A DNA stretch of 64,000 nucleotides from Prunus persica (Eukaryota; Streptophyta; Magnoliopsida; Rosales; Rosaceae), in the NCBI RefSeq assembly GCF_000346465.2, contig NC_034009.1, forward strand, positions 18,305,544 to 18,369,543, in the 5' to 3' direction. Shown in pieces: positions 1 through 12,900 of this stretch. The translations under genes and the position numbers were made by a program. Under the pieces are notes generated by a model. It was given only the letters and a program-made list of their open reading frames with translations. It searched no databases and had not been told where the DNA came from. Positions within the stretch are counted from its first letter, which is position 1; every line of letters begins with the position of its first letter.

Positions 1-3000
1 GTTCGGGGGTGGGAGTGATGTCATCGTACCGTACTGTGACCATTATGATTTATTATTGAAACTAATCTTTTAGGTTAATTATAAAACACAGTTACACACA
101 AAACCTTGAGTACTTTTCTACATAAGGGCGAACGACTGGAGAGACAAAGAAGAAAGACAGAGAGAGATTATAGGTAAGAAATAAAGAAAAGGGTCGTTCT
201 TGTGATATATTAAAGAAGTAATTAACCACACTTAAATAATCGACTTCCATAATTTTCCTAAGCATAGAAGAAAAGATTAATCATGTCATTGTTTTGATTA
301 ATAGGCTAGAAAAGACAATGAGCAATTTAAAATATATGAGACTTGAAACTTTTTTATGCATAAAGGGTGAATAGGAATACAACTATATCAACCCAAGGGG
401 GCCAAGACCCATATAAATCTATGAAAGACCCAAAAAAAAAAACACATTATAATATGCATTATTCCAACAATCTTGATTGTTCTTGTAAAAAAGTCGCACA
501 TGACCAAATGAGGATTCATATGATATGCATTATTCCACTAAATTGTCAACATATATACCAGTAGTATAAAAAAGAAAAAACAACTAAAATCAAATATACA
601 ACCCTAACTTTTGCCCAGTAATCATCTTTTAACTTTTTGTTCGAGGGTGGGAGTGATATCCTCGTACCGTACTGTGACCATTATGATTTATTATTGAAAC
701 TAATCTTTTAGGTTAATTATAAGACACAGTTACACACAAAATCTTGAGTACTTTTCAACATAAGGGCGAACGACTGGAGAGACAAAGAAGAGAGACAGAG
801 AGAAACAGAGAGAGATTATAGGTAAGAAATAAAGAAAATGGTCGTTCTTGTGATATATTAAAGAAGTAATCAACCACACTCAAACAATCAACTTCCATAA
901 TTTTCCTAAGCATAGAAAAAAAGATTAATCATGTCATCGTTTTGATTAATAGGCTAGAAAAAGATAATGAGCAATTTAAAGTATATATATGGGACTTGAA
1001 ACTTTTTTATGCATAACATAAGATGATTACACGTAAATCATTGATAGACAATAAGAGAGGGTGAATAGGAATACAACTATATCAACCCAAGGGGGCCAAG
1101 ACCCGTATAAATCCATGAAAGACCAAAAAAAAAAACCATAATAATATGCATTATTCCAACAATCTTGATTGTTCTTGTAAAAAGGTCGCACTTGACCAAA
1201 TGAGGATTCATATGATATGCATTATTCCACTAAATTGTCAACATATATACCAGTTGTATAAAAAAGAAAAAACAACTAAAATCAAATATTCAACCCTAAC
1301 TTTTGGCCAGTAATCGTCTTTTAACTTTTTATTCGGGGGTGGGAGTGATGTTCTCGTACCGTACTATGACCATTATGATTTATTATTGAAACTAATCTTT
1401 TAGGTTAATTATAAAACCCAGTTACACACAAAACCTTGAGTACTTTTCAACACAAGGGCGAACGACTGGAGAGACAAAGAAGAGAGACAGAGAGAGATTA
1501 TAGGTAAAAAATAAAGAAAATGGTCGTTCTTGTGATATATTAAAGAAGTAATCAACCACACTCAAACAATCAACTTCCATAATTTTCCTAAGCATAGAAA
1601 AAAAGATTAATCATGTCATCGTTTTGATTAATAGGCTAGAAAAAGATAATGAGCAATTTAAAGTATATATATGGGACTTGAAACTTTTTTATGCATAACA
1701 TAAGATGATTACACGTAAATCATTGATAGACAATAAGAGAGGGTGAATAGGAATACAACTATATCAACCCAAGGGGGCCAAGACCCGTATAAATCCATGA
1801 AAGACCAAAAAAAAAAAACCATAATAATATGCATTATTCCAACAATCTTGATTGTTCTTGTAAAAAGGTCGCACTTGACCAAATGAGGATTCATATGATA
1901 TGCATTATTCCACTAAATTGTCAACATATATACCAGTTGTATAAAAAAGAAAAAACAACTAAAATCAAATATTCAACCCTAACTTTTGGCCAGTAATCGT
2001 CTTTTAACTTTTTATTCGGGGGTGGGAGTGATGTTCTCGTACCGTACTATGACCATTATGATTTATTATTGAAACTAATCTTTTAGGTTAATTATAAAAC
2101 ACAGTTACACACAAAACCTTGAGTACTTTTCTACATAAGGGCGAACGACTGGAGAGACAAAGAAGAAAGACAGAGAGAGATTATAGGTAAGAAATAAAGA
2201 AAAGGGTCGTTCTTGTGATATATTAAAGAAGTAATTAACCACACTTAAATAATCGACTTCCATAATTTTCCTAAGCATAGAAGAAAAGATTAATCATGTC
2301 ATTGTTTTGATTAATAGGCTAGAAAAGACAATGAGCAATTTAAAATATATGAGACTTGAAACTTTTTTATGCATAAAGGGTGAATAGGAATACAACTATA
2401 TCAACCCAAGGGGGCCAAGACCCATATAAATCTATGAAAGACCCAAAAAAAAAAACACATTATAATATGCATTATTCCAACAATCTTGATTGTTCTTGTA
2501 AAAAAGTCGCACATGACCAAATGAGGATTCATATGATATGCATTATTCCACTAAATTGTCAACATATATACCAGTAGTATAAAAAAGAAAAAACAACTAA
2601 AATCAAATATACAACCCTAACTTTTGCCCAGTAATCATCTTTTAACTTTTTGTTCGAGGGTGGGAGTGATATCCTCGTACCGTACTGTGACCATTATGAT
2701 TTATTATTGAAACTAATCTTTTAGGTTAATTATAAGACACAGTTACACACAAAATCTTGAGTACTTTTCAACATAAGGGCGAACGACTGGAGAGACAAAG
2801 AAGAGAGACAGAGAGAAACAGAGAGAGATTATAGGTAAGAAATAAAGAAAATGGTCGTTCTTGTGATATATTAAAGAAGTAATCAACCACACTCAAACAA
2901 TCAACTTCCATAATTTTCCTAAGCATAGAAAAAAAGATTAATCATGTCATCGTTTTGATTAATAGGCTAGAAAAAGATAATGAGCAATTTAAAGTATATA

Positions 3001-4918
3001 TATGGGACTTGAAACTTTTTTATGCATAACATAAGATGATTACACGTAAATCATTGATAGACAATAAGAGAGGGTGAATAGGAATACAACTATATCAACC
3101 CAAGGGGGCCAAGACCCGTATAAATCCATGAAAGACCAAAAAAAAAAAACCATAATAATATGCATTATTCCAACAATCTTGATTGTTCTTGTAAAAAGGT
3201 CGCACTTGACCAAATGAGGATTCATATGATATGCATTATTCCACTAAATTGTCAACATATATACCAGTTGTATAAAAAAGAAAAAACAACTAAAATCAAA
3301 TATTCAACCCTAACTTTTGGCCAGTAATCGTCTTTTAACTTTTTATTCGGGGGTGGGAGTGATGTCCTCGTACCGTACTATGACCATTATGATTTATTAT
3401 TGAAACTAATCTTTTAGGTTAATTATAAAACCCAGTTACACACAAAACCTTGAGTACTTTTCAACACAAGGGCGAACGACTGGAGAGACAAAGAAGAGAG
3501 ACAGAGAGAGATTATAGGTAAGAAATAAAGAAAATGGTCGTTCTTGTGATATATTAAAGAAGTAATCAACCACACTCAAACAATCAACTTCCATAATTTT
3601 CCTAAGCATAGAAAAAAAGATTAATCATGTCATCGCTTTGATTAATAGGCTAGAAAAAGACAATGAGCAATTTAAAATATATGGGACTTGAAACTTTTTT
3701 ATGCATAACATAAGATGATTACACGTAAAACATTGATAGACAATAAGAGAGGGTGAATAGGAATACAACTATATCAACCCAAGGGGGCCAAGACCCATAT
3801 AAATCCATGAAAGACCAAAAAAAAAAAAAAAACCCATGATAATATGCATTATTCCAACAATCTTGATTGTTCTTGTAAAAAGGTCGCACTAGACCAAATG
3901 AGGATTCATATGATATGCATTATTCCACTAAATTGTCAACATATATACCAGTAGTATAAAAAAGAAAAAACAACTAAAATCAAATATACAACCCTAACTT
4001 TTGCCCAGTAATCGTCTTTTAACTTTTTGTTTGGGGGTGGGAGTGATGTCCTCGTACCGTACTATGACCATTATGATTTATTATTGAAACTAATCTTTTA
4101 GGTTAATTATAAAACACAGTTACACACAAAACCTTGAGTACTTTTCTACATAAGGGCGAACGACTGGAGAGACAAAGAAGAGAGACAGAGAGAGATTATA
4201 GGTAAGAAATAAAGAAAATGGTCGTTCTTGTGATATATTAAAGAAGTAATCAACCACACTCAAACAATCAACTTCCATAATTTTCCTAAGTATAGAAAAA
4301 AAGATTAATCATGTCATCGTTTTGATTAATAGGCTAGAAAAAGACAATGAGCAATTTAAAATATATGGGACTGGAAACTTTTTTATGCATAACATAGCAT
4401 GATTACACATAAAACATTGGTAGACAATAAGAGAGGGTGAATAAGAATACAACTATATCAACCCAAGGGGACCAAGACCCATATAAATCCATGCAAGCCA
4501 AAAAAAGAAAAGAAAAATAAGCATGATAATATGCATTATTCCAACAATCTTGATTGTTCTTGTAAAAAGGTCGCACATGACCAAATGAGGATTCATATGA
4601 TATGCATTATTCCACTAAATTGTCAACATATATACCTATGGTATAAAAAAGAAAAAACCACTAAAATCAAATATACAACCCTAACTTTTGCCTAGTAATC
4701 ATCTTTTAACTTCTTGTTCGAAGGTGGGAGTGATTTTCCTGTACCGTACTGTGGCCATTATGATTTACTATTGAAATTAGTCTTGTATGCTAATTATAAA
4801 ACACAGTTACATACAAAACCTTGAGTACTTCTCAACATAAGGGCGAACAAAGAGATTATAAGTAAGAAATAAAGAAAAAGGTTCGTTCCTGTGATATATT
4901 GGGGAAGATAATACAACA
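1..4918. repeat. Tandem array of 640-690 bp units (7 full plus 1 truncated)
   Basis: Units begin with a G/A-TTCGGGGGTGGGAG-like start at about 1, 639, 1331, 2014, 2652, 3345, 4029 and 4716, giving lengths of roughly 638, 692, 683, 638, 693, 684 and 687 bp. Unit 8 is truncated near 4918. Units differ by point changes, poly-A length and a 40-50 bp indel near the ATGCATAA motif. Units 1 and 4 are the short type. The region around 367-564 is repeated exactly at 2380-2577. Short ORFs here recur with the units and carry no recognisable domain, so I treat them as non-coding. The repeat reaches the left edge, so the full array is longer or starts outside the window. Confidence 0.93.
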
Positions 4919-4923
4919 AGAAA

Positions 4924-5231
4924 AGGAAGGGGTGGGTTTTGTGCCACTGCTAGGTTAGGTTTAGTTAATGCGTTTGTTCATGTGATAACATCACAATTAT
5001 TCTTAGAGATAAGATTTTTTTGGAAAAAAATGAACTTATATTCTCACAGTAGTTGATATCATTTTTTAAATATAACGTTTAAATCATATCAGTTGCCATG
5101 AGAATATTAGATCATTTTCTTCCCAAAAAAATTCATTTCTAAAAATAATTGTGCTACTATCACACGAACAAATGCACAAACTAAATCTAACCCGACAATC
5201 GCAACCGAAGCCACACAAAACTCGCCCCTTC
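4924..5231. mobile_element. Fold-back (long inverted repeat) MITE-like element
   Basis: A left arm (about 4924-5060) and a right arm (about 5090-5231) are inverted copies of each other with moderate divergence, joined by a short A/T-rich centre. The outer ends read GAAGGGGTGGGTTTTGTG and its complement form ending CTCGCCCCTTC. I found no clear target-site duplication. It lies exactly where unit 8 of the upstream array stops, so its insertion or excision probably interrupted the array. The superfamily is unassigned; long arms suggest a Mutator-like or Foldback type. Confidence 0.6.
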
Positions 5232-5239
5232 ATTGATAT

Positions 5240-7130
5240 ATACCATGCATCGAGTACATTGTTTCCCTTCAAACCAACAAATGCGTGAATCATGGAGATT
5301 GACACTACTATCCTGAAAAATCGTACCCTAAAATTTGATTAATCTCTTGAGTATTTCAGGCATCCTTTTAAATTGGGTGATATAGTGAAGTCAATCAAAT
5401 AATCGATCTATCAACATATATACCCATGAGATACAACCCTAAGTCTTACCCATTTTGTCATCCTTTAACTTCTTCTCACGCACCAAGAGGTGGTGATGCT
5501 CATACTGCTATATGATCAATATAATTTACTGCTAATCAAATTGATTTTTAAAGTCAATTATTAAACATAGTTACACGCAAATTGTTGAGTGTTTCTCCAC
5601 ACAACGGTGAAAGTATGAATCATCCAAAAGAGTTGCATTGTTTAGTGATGAGTTATCCAAATTATTTCTAATGATACAGGTTCAAATGAAACAAAACAAG
5701 TTATATCATAAATGCAACAAGCATAGACATTGAGTGAACAACCAAATAACTGCAACAAGGAGAAGAATAGAAGGAAATGAATTCAAAGTAAGAAACATTT
5801 CATACTCATTCAAGATGAAAGAACTTCAAATGAATTCACACATAATCGATCGCATGCGTTTGCCTTCTGAAGAAAAATCCTGGACATTTACGTCATTTCA
5901 TATGTATTGCACATGTGCTAAAGTGCCTTACTGACAAGCATAGTGCTAAAACAAGCCAAAAGCAAGCAACCGTTCTCCTGTTAGACAAGTAATGCGATGA
6001 ATGATAAATTGTCATATCCAATTGTACTAAGTTAATATATGTGATGCATCGAGGATGTTGTTTATCTCCGAATCAGCAACTCCGATACCCATTGAGATTG
6101 ACACTACTATCTCGAAAATTTCATCCCAAAATTTGATTAATCTCTTGTGTATTTTAGGAATCCTACTAAATGGGGTGGTAGAGTTAAGCCAATTAAATAA
6201 TTGGTCAATTAACATATATACTCGCGAGATAATAAAAGAATAAGCCACTAAAATCAAAGATACAACCCTAATTCTTGCCGACTTGTCATTCTTTAACTAC
6301 TTCTCACAGGGGTGGTGGTCCCCGTACTGCTCCATGGTCAACAAAAATTTACTGCTGATCAAATTGAACTTTAAAGTCAAATATTAGACATAGTTACATA
6401 CAAACCGTTGAGTGTTTCTCCACACAATGGCGAAAGTATGAATCATCCAAAAGAGTCGCATTGTTTAATGATGAGTTGTCGAAATTATTTCTAACGATTA
6501 ATAGGTTAAATCAAACAAAACAAGTCATGTCATAAATGCAGCAAGCATAGACATTGAATGAACAACCAAATAACTACAACAAGAAGAAGAATAGAAAGAA
6601 ATGAATTCAAAGTAAGATACATTTCATACTCATTCAAGATTAAAGAACTTCAAATGAGTTCGAACATAATCGATCGCATGCATTCGCTTTCTGAAGAAAA
6701 ATCCTAGACATTTATGTCATTTCATATGTACTGCACATGTGCTAAAGTGCCTTATTGACAAGCAAAGTGCTAAAACAAGCCAAAAGCAGGCAAATGTTCT
6801 CCCATTAGACAAGTAATGCGATGAATGATAAATCGCCATATCCAATTGTACTAAGTTAATATGTACCATGCATCGAGGATGTTGTTTCTCTACAAACCAG
6901 CAACCACGGTACCCATGGAGATTGACACTACTATCTCGAAAATCTCATCCCAAAATTTGATTAATCTCTTGTGTATTTCAGGCATCCTATTAAATGAGGT
7001 TGTAGAGTTAAGCCAATTAAATAACTGATCTATCAACATATATTCCCGCTACATAATAAATTAATATACAACTAAAATCAATTATACAACCTATGCCATG
7101 CCCAGTTGTCATTCTTTGACTTCTTATCCG
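5240..7130. repeat. Second tandem array, ~800 bp units, diverged relative of the first
   Basis: The landmark GCATCGAG occurs at 5247, 6046 and 6870, giving a period of about 799 and 824 bp; the third unit breaks down near 7130. A block of about 200 bp in each unit (CAACATATATAC, then CAACCCTAA, a GT-rich stretch and ACATAGTTACA) aligns with the same order of words in the 1-4918 array. The two arrays therefore share an ancestor but have diverged strongly. No coding signal is seen. Confidence 0.75.
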
Positions 7131-8456
7131 ATGTGTTGGGGGTAATGTCCCTATCATTGTGGTTAAGGTGACCACCAGGAAGTAAATTACATCGGCTAGA
7201 GTATTCACTACTTCAATGTTGGAGCAAACAATAACCCCAATGAACATATAAAAAAACTGAAACAATAATGTTGTGTAGAAGGAGTCTTGATGTTTGCTTA
7301 TCCATTTTGTCTATACAAGAACAAACTTAGTTAAATGAATCTTGCAAATAACGAGAATAACGAGGATATCAGGCAAAAATATGTCACCTCATTCAACCTA
7401 ATCATAAGCTTTCTTGTTGTCAAGTTTTATCACCTTTTTTTATCCCGATATGTTGGTGTAAACTTATTGAATGAAGCGTCTCAAAGGTTTCTCATGAAAC
7501 GCCCAAATTTCAATTGTCTCCCAAAACATTCACTTGCAAAACAACAGGTGCTAAATATCATTCAAACCACTCATTCACATCACTCAAGAATAACAACTAA
7601 AGATGTGTGTGTTAATTTTTCAATTTTGTCACTCTCTAGTGGATGGTGCTATTTCTATTCACGTCTCCTTCACGTCTCCTTCTCTGTTTCCAAAAATTTG
7701 TGAAAATTAAACTGATTTCTAGAAGTTTCAAGGACTAATTGTTACAAGTTCACAACATTGAAAGCTTCTAGCTCTGAAATGGATTTTATCTTTGAAGTGT
7801 CTTGATAGAAACTTTATGGTACATATGAAGAAAATTAATAATGGATTAAAATTGAAGGAAAGCTTTGGTTTTTGGTTGTGAAGCAACAAATTTTTTTAGA
7901 AAGTCCAAAACCATAAAATATTTATGTTTATGTGAAATTATATTGGTTTTTAAGCTTATAGATTATGGGTTCTCATTCGAGCTTTAAATCAAAACAACAA
8001 GATACTTTTTAGGTGGGGTGATTGAAGTTCAAACATTACTAGGCATTCGCTTGTTAATATGGTGCACCATCAGAAAATGTTGAGGTTAGCTGTCATAAAA
8101 TGATGAGCTTTAAATCTTATAATTTGATTATGGATGGATCCGAATATGGATTATAGTTTATCTGATCTGACTTAGTATGAAGTATAATTTAATTTTTATA
8201 TGCTTAATATTAATATTTTATATGTATAAATGAGTGATTTTAGTTTTATATCACTAAGAATTTACTTAAAACTAATTTTTATAATAAAATATCAAAATTA
8301 TTAAAAATAGATAAATACAATAAAAGAACGATACCACTAATGAAATTTTGATTTTTTTTATATATGTCAGAATAAACCTAAATTTGATGCTTAACGGATA
8401 TGGATTGATAGGTGCAATCCGATAGTTCAAATACGATTCGAACCCGATATCAGTTT
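7131..8456. other. Non-genic stretch with a possible LINE relic
   Basis: No gene is supported. On the - strand at about 7386-7430 the translation reads IKLDNKKAYD, a stop, VE, a stop. This resembles the KLDxxKAYDRVEW block of plant L1-type reverse transcriptases with two nonsense changes. The surrounding frame is decayed. An open frame on the + strand at 7335-7703 has no recognisable domain and overlaps this relic, so I do not call it a gene. From about 8090 to 8456 the sequence is rich in GATCCGA/GAATATGGAT words typical of hAT-like non-coding elements. Confidence 0.4.
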
Positions 8457-8748
8457 TGTAATAACCCAAACCCAAACCTAAATTAATATTTAATTAGTAA
8501 TTTATTAAGAGGAAAAGACAATTTTGTCCTTGGAATAATTTATTAAAAAAAGTTGACTTTTTGACTGAGAAGGAATTTGACAATTTCACACACACCGTGG
8601 CGTAGAGTATGACGCAATGAGTCCGTAGACACGAAGTGGGCTCGAATAGGAGGTTTAACGAAGGAAATACTGTTAAAATACTCTGAGGGGCAAAACAGTA
8701 ATTTAAAAAATCAGATTTTAAAACCTCACTTCTCTCTCTTCTCCCTCA

Positions 8749-8813
<65 letters not shown>

Positions 8814-11171
8814 CCGCGAGCGCAGCCCGTGCCCTCCGTCCAGTCGTTTTTTTCGCAGCCACTGTCACCACCACAGGCCGATATCTGCCACAAGATCGGA
8901 CCCAAACGAATGGCCACCACCCCCTCTTCCCTTTCCGATCGATCTCAACCCCTGGAACCGCCGGATTTCCGTCGAAAAAAGCCCGAAATCGCGCCCGTTT
9001 TGATAGAAATTTCCCTGGCTGAGTTTGTCGTCGTCCGGCCACCAAATCGGACTATCCAGGTATGGATTTTGACCCTCTCGAGCTGTTCTAGCTGCCTGTT
9101 AGGTAGGATTCAATCGGTTCTTAGCAGAGGAAATTCGATTTGCGAATTGAAATTCGGTCAGTTTTGGGATCTCGATTCCGGCCACTTCCGATCCGTTTTT
9201 GGGATAGGTCCAAGAACAAAAGTGGCTCCAAATAGGGTGTTATACCTAGGGTAGGAGTCTTGAGCCGTGGTTTTGAGATTTTCTGGTGATACGTAATTGC
9301 TTTGGGTACTCAGTGCTGTCGGCGAGTGGGCTAGGGTAGTGAAGTGGCACTATGTCTCGATGAGATCCTTAAGTTGTCACGAGCGCGTAGGAATTGGTGG
9401 ATCTCAATTTGGATACCGTTTGAGCCCCGAACGGATTTTACATATTGTGCGATTTCCGAGTTCAATACTGTTGAGCAGTTGGATCGTAATTAGTTTCAGA
9501 TATGTTAATTTAGATCATTCTAGAATCGTGTAGGATTCGACGGATCGTGAATCGGAGTCCCGGATACTCACGAAATCGCGAACCCTAAGGCTAGAGTTTA
9601 GAAATCATGCGATTGTATAATCGTGATCAATCCGACTGTCCGATCGAAACCAAACCCTCGGGACATGTGTCCTAAATATATTGGAACTTCTAGAGGCTTC
9701 CGGATCATATTGTGAGGTCATGGACCCGCGGGGTCCCGGGTTGACTTTTTGGGACTTTAGCGCCTTTTGAGTCCCAAGATACTGCTATACTATTCCAAGC
9801 TTTTATGGCCATAGGACCAATTTTAATTTGACGCATGTACTTCTAGGAGCCAGAGGTCAGGGTTTTTAAATTAATACTATATTGTATTAATAGAATATTA
9901 TGGTCATTGAATCAGGCACCCGGACAACAGTTGACCCGCAGGAGGGACCTTCAAGAGGTCCAGCGAGCACTGACTACCAGTGAGTGGAATCTTTGTTTTT
10001 ATAAATGAATTTAAACAGTTCAGTTTCAGTTACAGTATTTGATCTTGAATAAATTTTATTCAAAGATTAGTGTTATAAGCTGTTCTATGCTTTTGCATAT
10101 TTTATTTTGCATGCTGCCGAGTGGAATACCCTTTAAAGGATATAGGAAAAAAAATTCTAGTTAATTATCAGATAAATGATAGCAGAATTTTAGAGGTTAC
10201 AGAAATTCAGTTATTCAACAGATTTTCTTCAGAAACTTTATATTTTCCTAAACCACCTTGTACCCAGATATACAAATGTTGCCTTCAGTACATAAGTTGC
10301 CTTCAGATTAAATGTTGCCTTCGGATTGTATTGGTTGCCTTCGATTTAGTCAGCATGCTTGACAGTTGCCCCACGAGTTCTTTGGTACTCGAACTCGTGT
10401 GGAGCGAGTAATGCGGATCCGGTGGACTACGGTCCCCTGAATACTGCGAGTTGTGGCTCGGACTGACCTTGTGTCACTGAGACCTGCGAGTACGTATCAC
10501 CCATGGTAATGCAAGGAATTGACGGAAATAAGGGGTACACTTAAGTGGTAATTTTAAACTGTTTTCAATGCCTTAAGAAATTAATGTTGACCATGAGTAT
10601 GCTTGGCTTATATACATGTATAATTATATGAGTGCATTGATTTCAGAAATAAAGAGAATAATTTAGTTTGTATAATTGTTTTTACAATGGGGTTAGTATG
10701 TTCATATGCTATTTTCTAAACTTTGTTTTTGGGTCCACTCACTCTTTTTAATGTTTTGCGCCCCCAGGCAGTAGGCGTGCACAGGGATCCACCACCGGGC
10801 CGTTTTCCACCTTCCGCGCTTTCCTTTTTGATGTAGGACTTTTGTTTTGTAAAAGGATTGACTCCTTTGTAAATTCTTAGTAGTCACTCTAATATTTTGC
10901 CCTAGACTTAGAATTTAACTGTTGGAATGTATATATACGTATGATGACAGTTGGTTGTATATATATACTTGTTTGGCAGGTATAAATGTTTTGGTATTGA
11001 TCCAGTTACAAGGGAGACTCTGCCGATTTTTCAGTAGGAGTCAACCTTGTTATTTTATCGTGCTTTGTATAGAAGGGCAATTAGGTCATTCGTGCCCGAC
11101 ATCTGCTAGGTGTCGGACACGCACATGGTTCTGCTAAGATTCCAAAGCAGAATTTGGGTAAGGTCCTGTCA
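8457..11171 (+). mobile_element. Long solo LTR (2.7 kb, probable Ty3/gypsy) with TSD
   Basis: The element begins TGTAATAACCC and ends CCTGTCA, the usual TG...CA ends. It is flanked on both sides by AGTTT (8452-8456 and 11172-11176), a perfect 5-bp target duplication. It contains a CT microsatellite, a GC-rich leader-like stretch (8812-9000) and a region near 10730-10900 that resembles the R/U5 part of long plant gypsy LTRs. No gag, pol or primer-binding site follows, so this is a solo LTR formed by LTR-LTR recombination. The long length and end sequence suggest a Del/Tekay-type chromovirus; that assignment is inference. Small ORFs inside it are not genes. Confidence 0.85.
8752..8811. repeat. 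(CT)n microsatellite
   Basis: About 29 CT units in the 5' third of the solo LTR. Translation of this tract gives Arg-Glu repeats on the - strand, which are artefacts. Confidence 0.95.
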
Positions 11172-11448
11172 AGTTTGGCTTTGCAATCTAAGATGTGGAA
11201 ACAAAGAGAAAAACACAAAGGAGAATAGTGGGGAAACTCTCTGAATGCGACGTTGTATGTGCGTCATGATATTAGAGATAAACAAAATGCAATTGATAAG
11301 GATTATAGAACTCAAGGTAAATTGAGGGTGTCGTTTTCCCTATATTTACCATGAGCTATAAAATCTTTTCCCAAATTTGGACTTACCAAACATCCCTTTT
11401 CCTGCCAACCAAACGCCGCATAAGGTTTGTGCATATATATATATATAT

Positions 11449-12485
11449 AAGTTATTTACACTAACACCCCCTGAGGTTTTCAGATTTTTCACGAAACTCC
11501 ATGAGGTTTAAGAAATTACATAAACACCCCTTAAAATTTTAAATTATTTTCACAAAACTCATTTTCATTGATTTTTCATCCAAAGATTGATGATTTTATA
11601 CAAAAAGGAAACTCCAAATGACAAAGTTTGCCGCAGAGATTAGATTGCATATACATTCATTGAGGTTAATTTTGTCATTTGTATAAGTTCTTTTTTTAGT
11701 GAAATCATCAATTTTTGGACAGACAATCAATGAAAGGGATTTTGTGAAAACAAATTGAAACCTCAAGGGGTGTTTGTGTAATTTTTTAGACATGATGGAG
11801 TTTTGTGTAAGGTGGGCATCAATCTAGTCGAATCGATTAAAACAGCATATTCGAACCGTAATTACCGGTTTGGTTTTGACTAAGTAAAAGTCAAACAGTT
11901 TAAAACCCAAACCGGACTATATATTAGTTGGTTTGGTTTGGTTTGGTTTTGAGCTTTTGTAAACCGGCTTCAACTGGACTAGACCGTCTACTTATATATA
12001 TTTTAAATTTTACACGTGTATGTGTAGTCCTCTAATTAGATAATAAGTAGATATGAATGTTGAATTTGAAGTTAGATGGACCTTTGTGGTTGTTGATATT
12101 TAAATTGTATCTATATTAGTTATTGAAATTTGAAGTTTTATGGCATGTTGAGTTTTAGGATGGTTTGATATGCCATAAAATGAAAAAAGTATGTAAAGTT
12201 GTGATTTTTTCAGTTGTAGTTGGTCTAATAATGTTGAAAAAAATGCAAAAGTAAAGATAATTGGGTTTAGGCCCAAACCGGCTGAAATAAATCGAATTAA
12301 TCCGTTAAACATTGGTTTGGTTTGGTTCAGTTTCCTTCATGATTTTTGTCAAAATTGACCCAAATCAAACGTTATACTGTAATTGGTTCAGTCGCAATTT
12401 TAATGTAAAACTGATCCAATCCGTACTATGCCCGCTTCTAATTTTATGAAAACACCAAAAACCTGCGGGTAAATGTAAATAACTC
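11449..12485. mobile_element. TIR element interrupted by a nested hAT insertion
   Basis: The left arm, from about 11449 (AGTTATTTACACTAACACC), and the right arm, ending about 12485, are inverted copies. The right arm reads as two pieces, 11700-11807 and 12441-12485, separated by the hAT element at 11808-12440. The arms contain the AAACTCCATGAGGTTT and ACACCCCTTGAGGTTT words common in plant long-TIR MITEs. The outer flanks carry a direct repeat, AAACGCC(G/A)CATAAGG, at 11411 and 12488. Confidence 0.6.
11808..12440. mobile_element. Non-autonomous hAT element
   Basis: The ends are TAAGGTGGGCATC and GCCCGCTTCTA (imperfect inverted repeats). They are flanked by GTTTTGTG (11800-11807) and ATTTTATG (12441-12448), an 8-bp target duplication matching at 6 of 8 bases. 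The interior is rich in TTTGGTTTGG words and has no transposase. Confidence 0.65.
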
Positions 12486-12900
12486 AAAAAACGCCACATA
12501 AGGGTTTCAAGTATGTAAAACAAAGGTGGCACATAGTAATGTTGTTTGCCTCTTTTAGCGCGTAGAGAAGCGATGGCCTTATTCTGTTTTTTTTTGTGTG
12601 GTTATCTATATAATGTCACTGAAATAGTTCAAAACCAAGTTCAGCGCCTCCATCAATATTTTCTTCTGCACGGAGTTTATTATATTATTTTCCTTCGCTC
12701 CATTTGGTGGTATTTGTCCAATCACTTCGATTAGCTTCTCAAACTCAAACACCCCTCAATTCTCAACATTCCCACATAGCTTTGTTCGCATATTCAAAAC
12801 CCTTTCAAGATTCAGGGTTTGCCAAGATCCATATATTCCCATAAAGGCTGCGTCTGATTGTTCTACTCTACTCTACATTTCATTATTCATTTGATTCTTG

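Noticed and set aside
367..3225. Repeated small frames in the tandem array (65 and 61 codons) as genes
   Set aside because: They recur because the DNA repeats, have no domain, and lie on both strands of an A/T-rich satellite-like unit.
1..7130. CRISPR-like or centromeric array
   Set aside because: Units of 640-800 bp without short repeats and spacers are not CRISPR; there is no evidence of centromere length or context.
7335..7703. 122-codon frame on the + strand as a gene
   Set aside because: No recognisable domain; it overlaps a probable LINE relic on the other strand.
8726..9254. Arg-Glu-rich and overlapping frames near the CT microsatellite
   Set aside because: They are translations of a CT/GA microsatellite and of the GC-rich part of a solo LTR.
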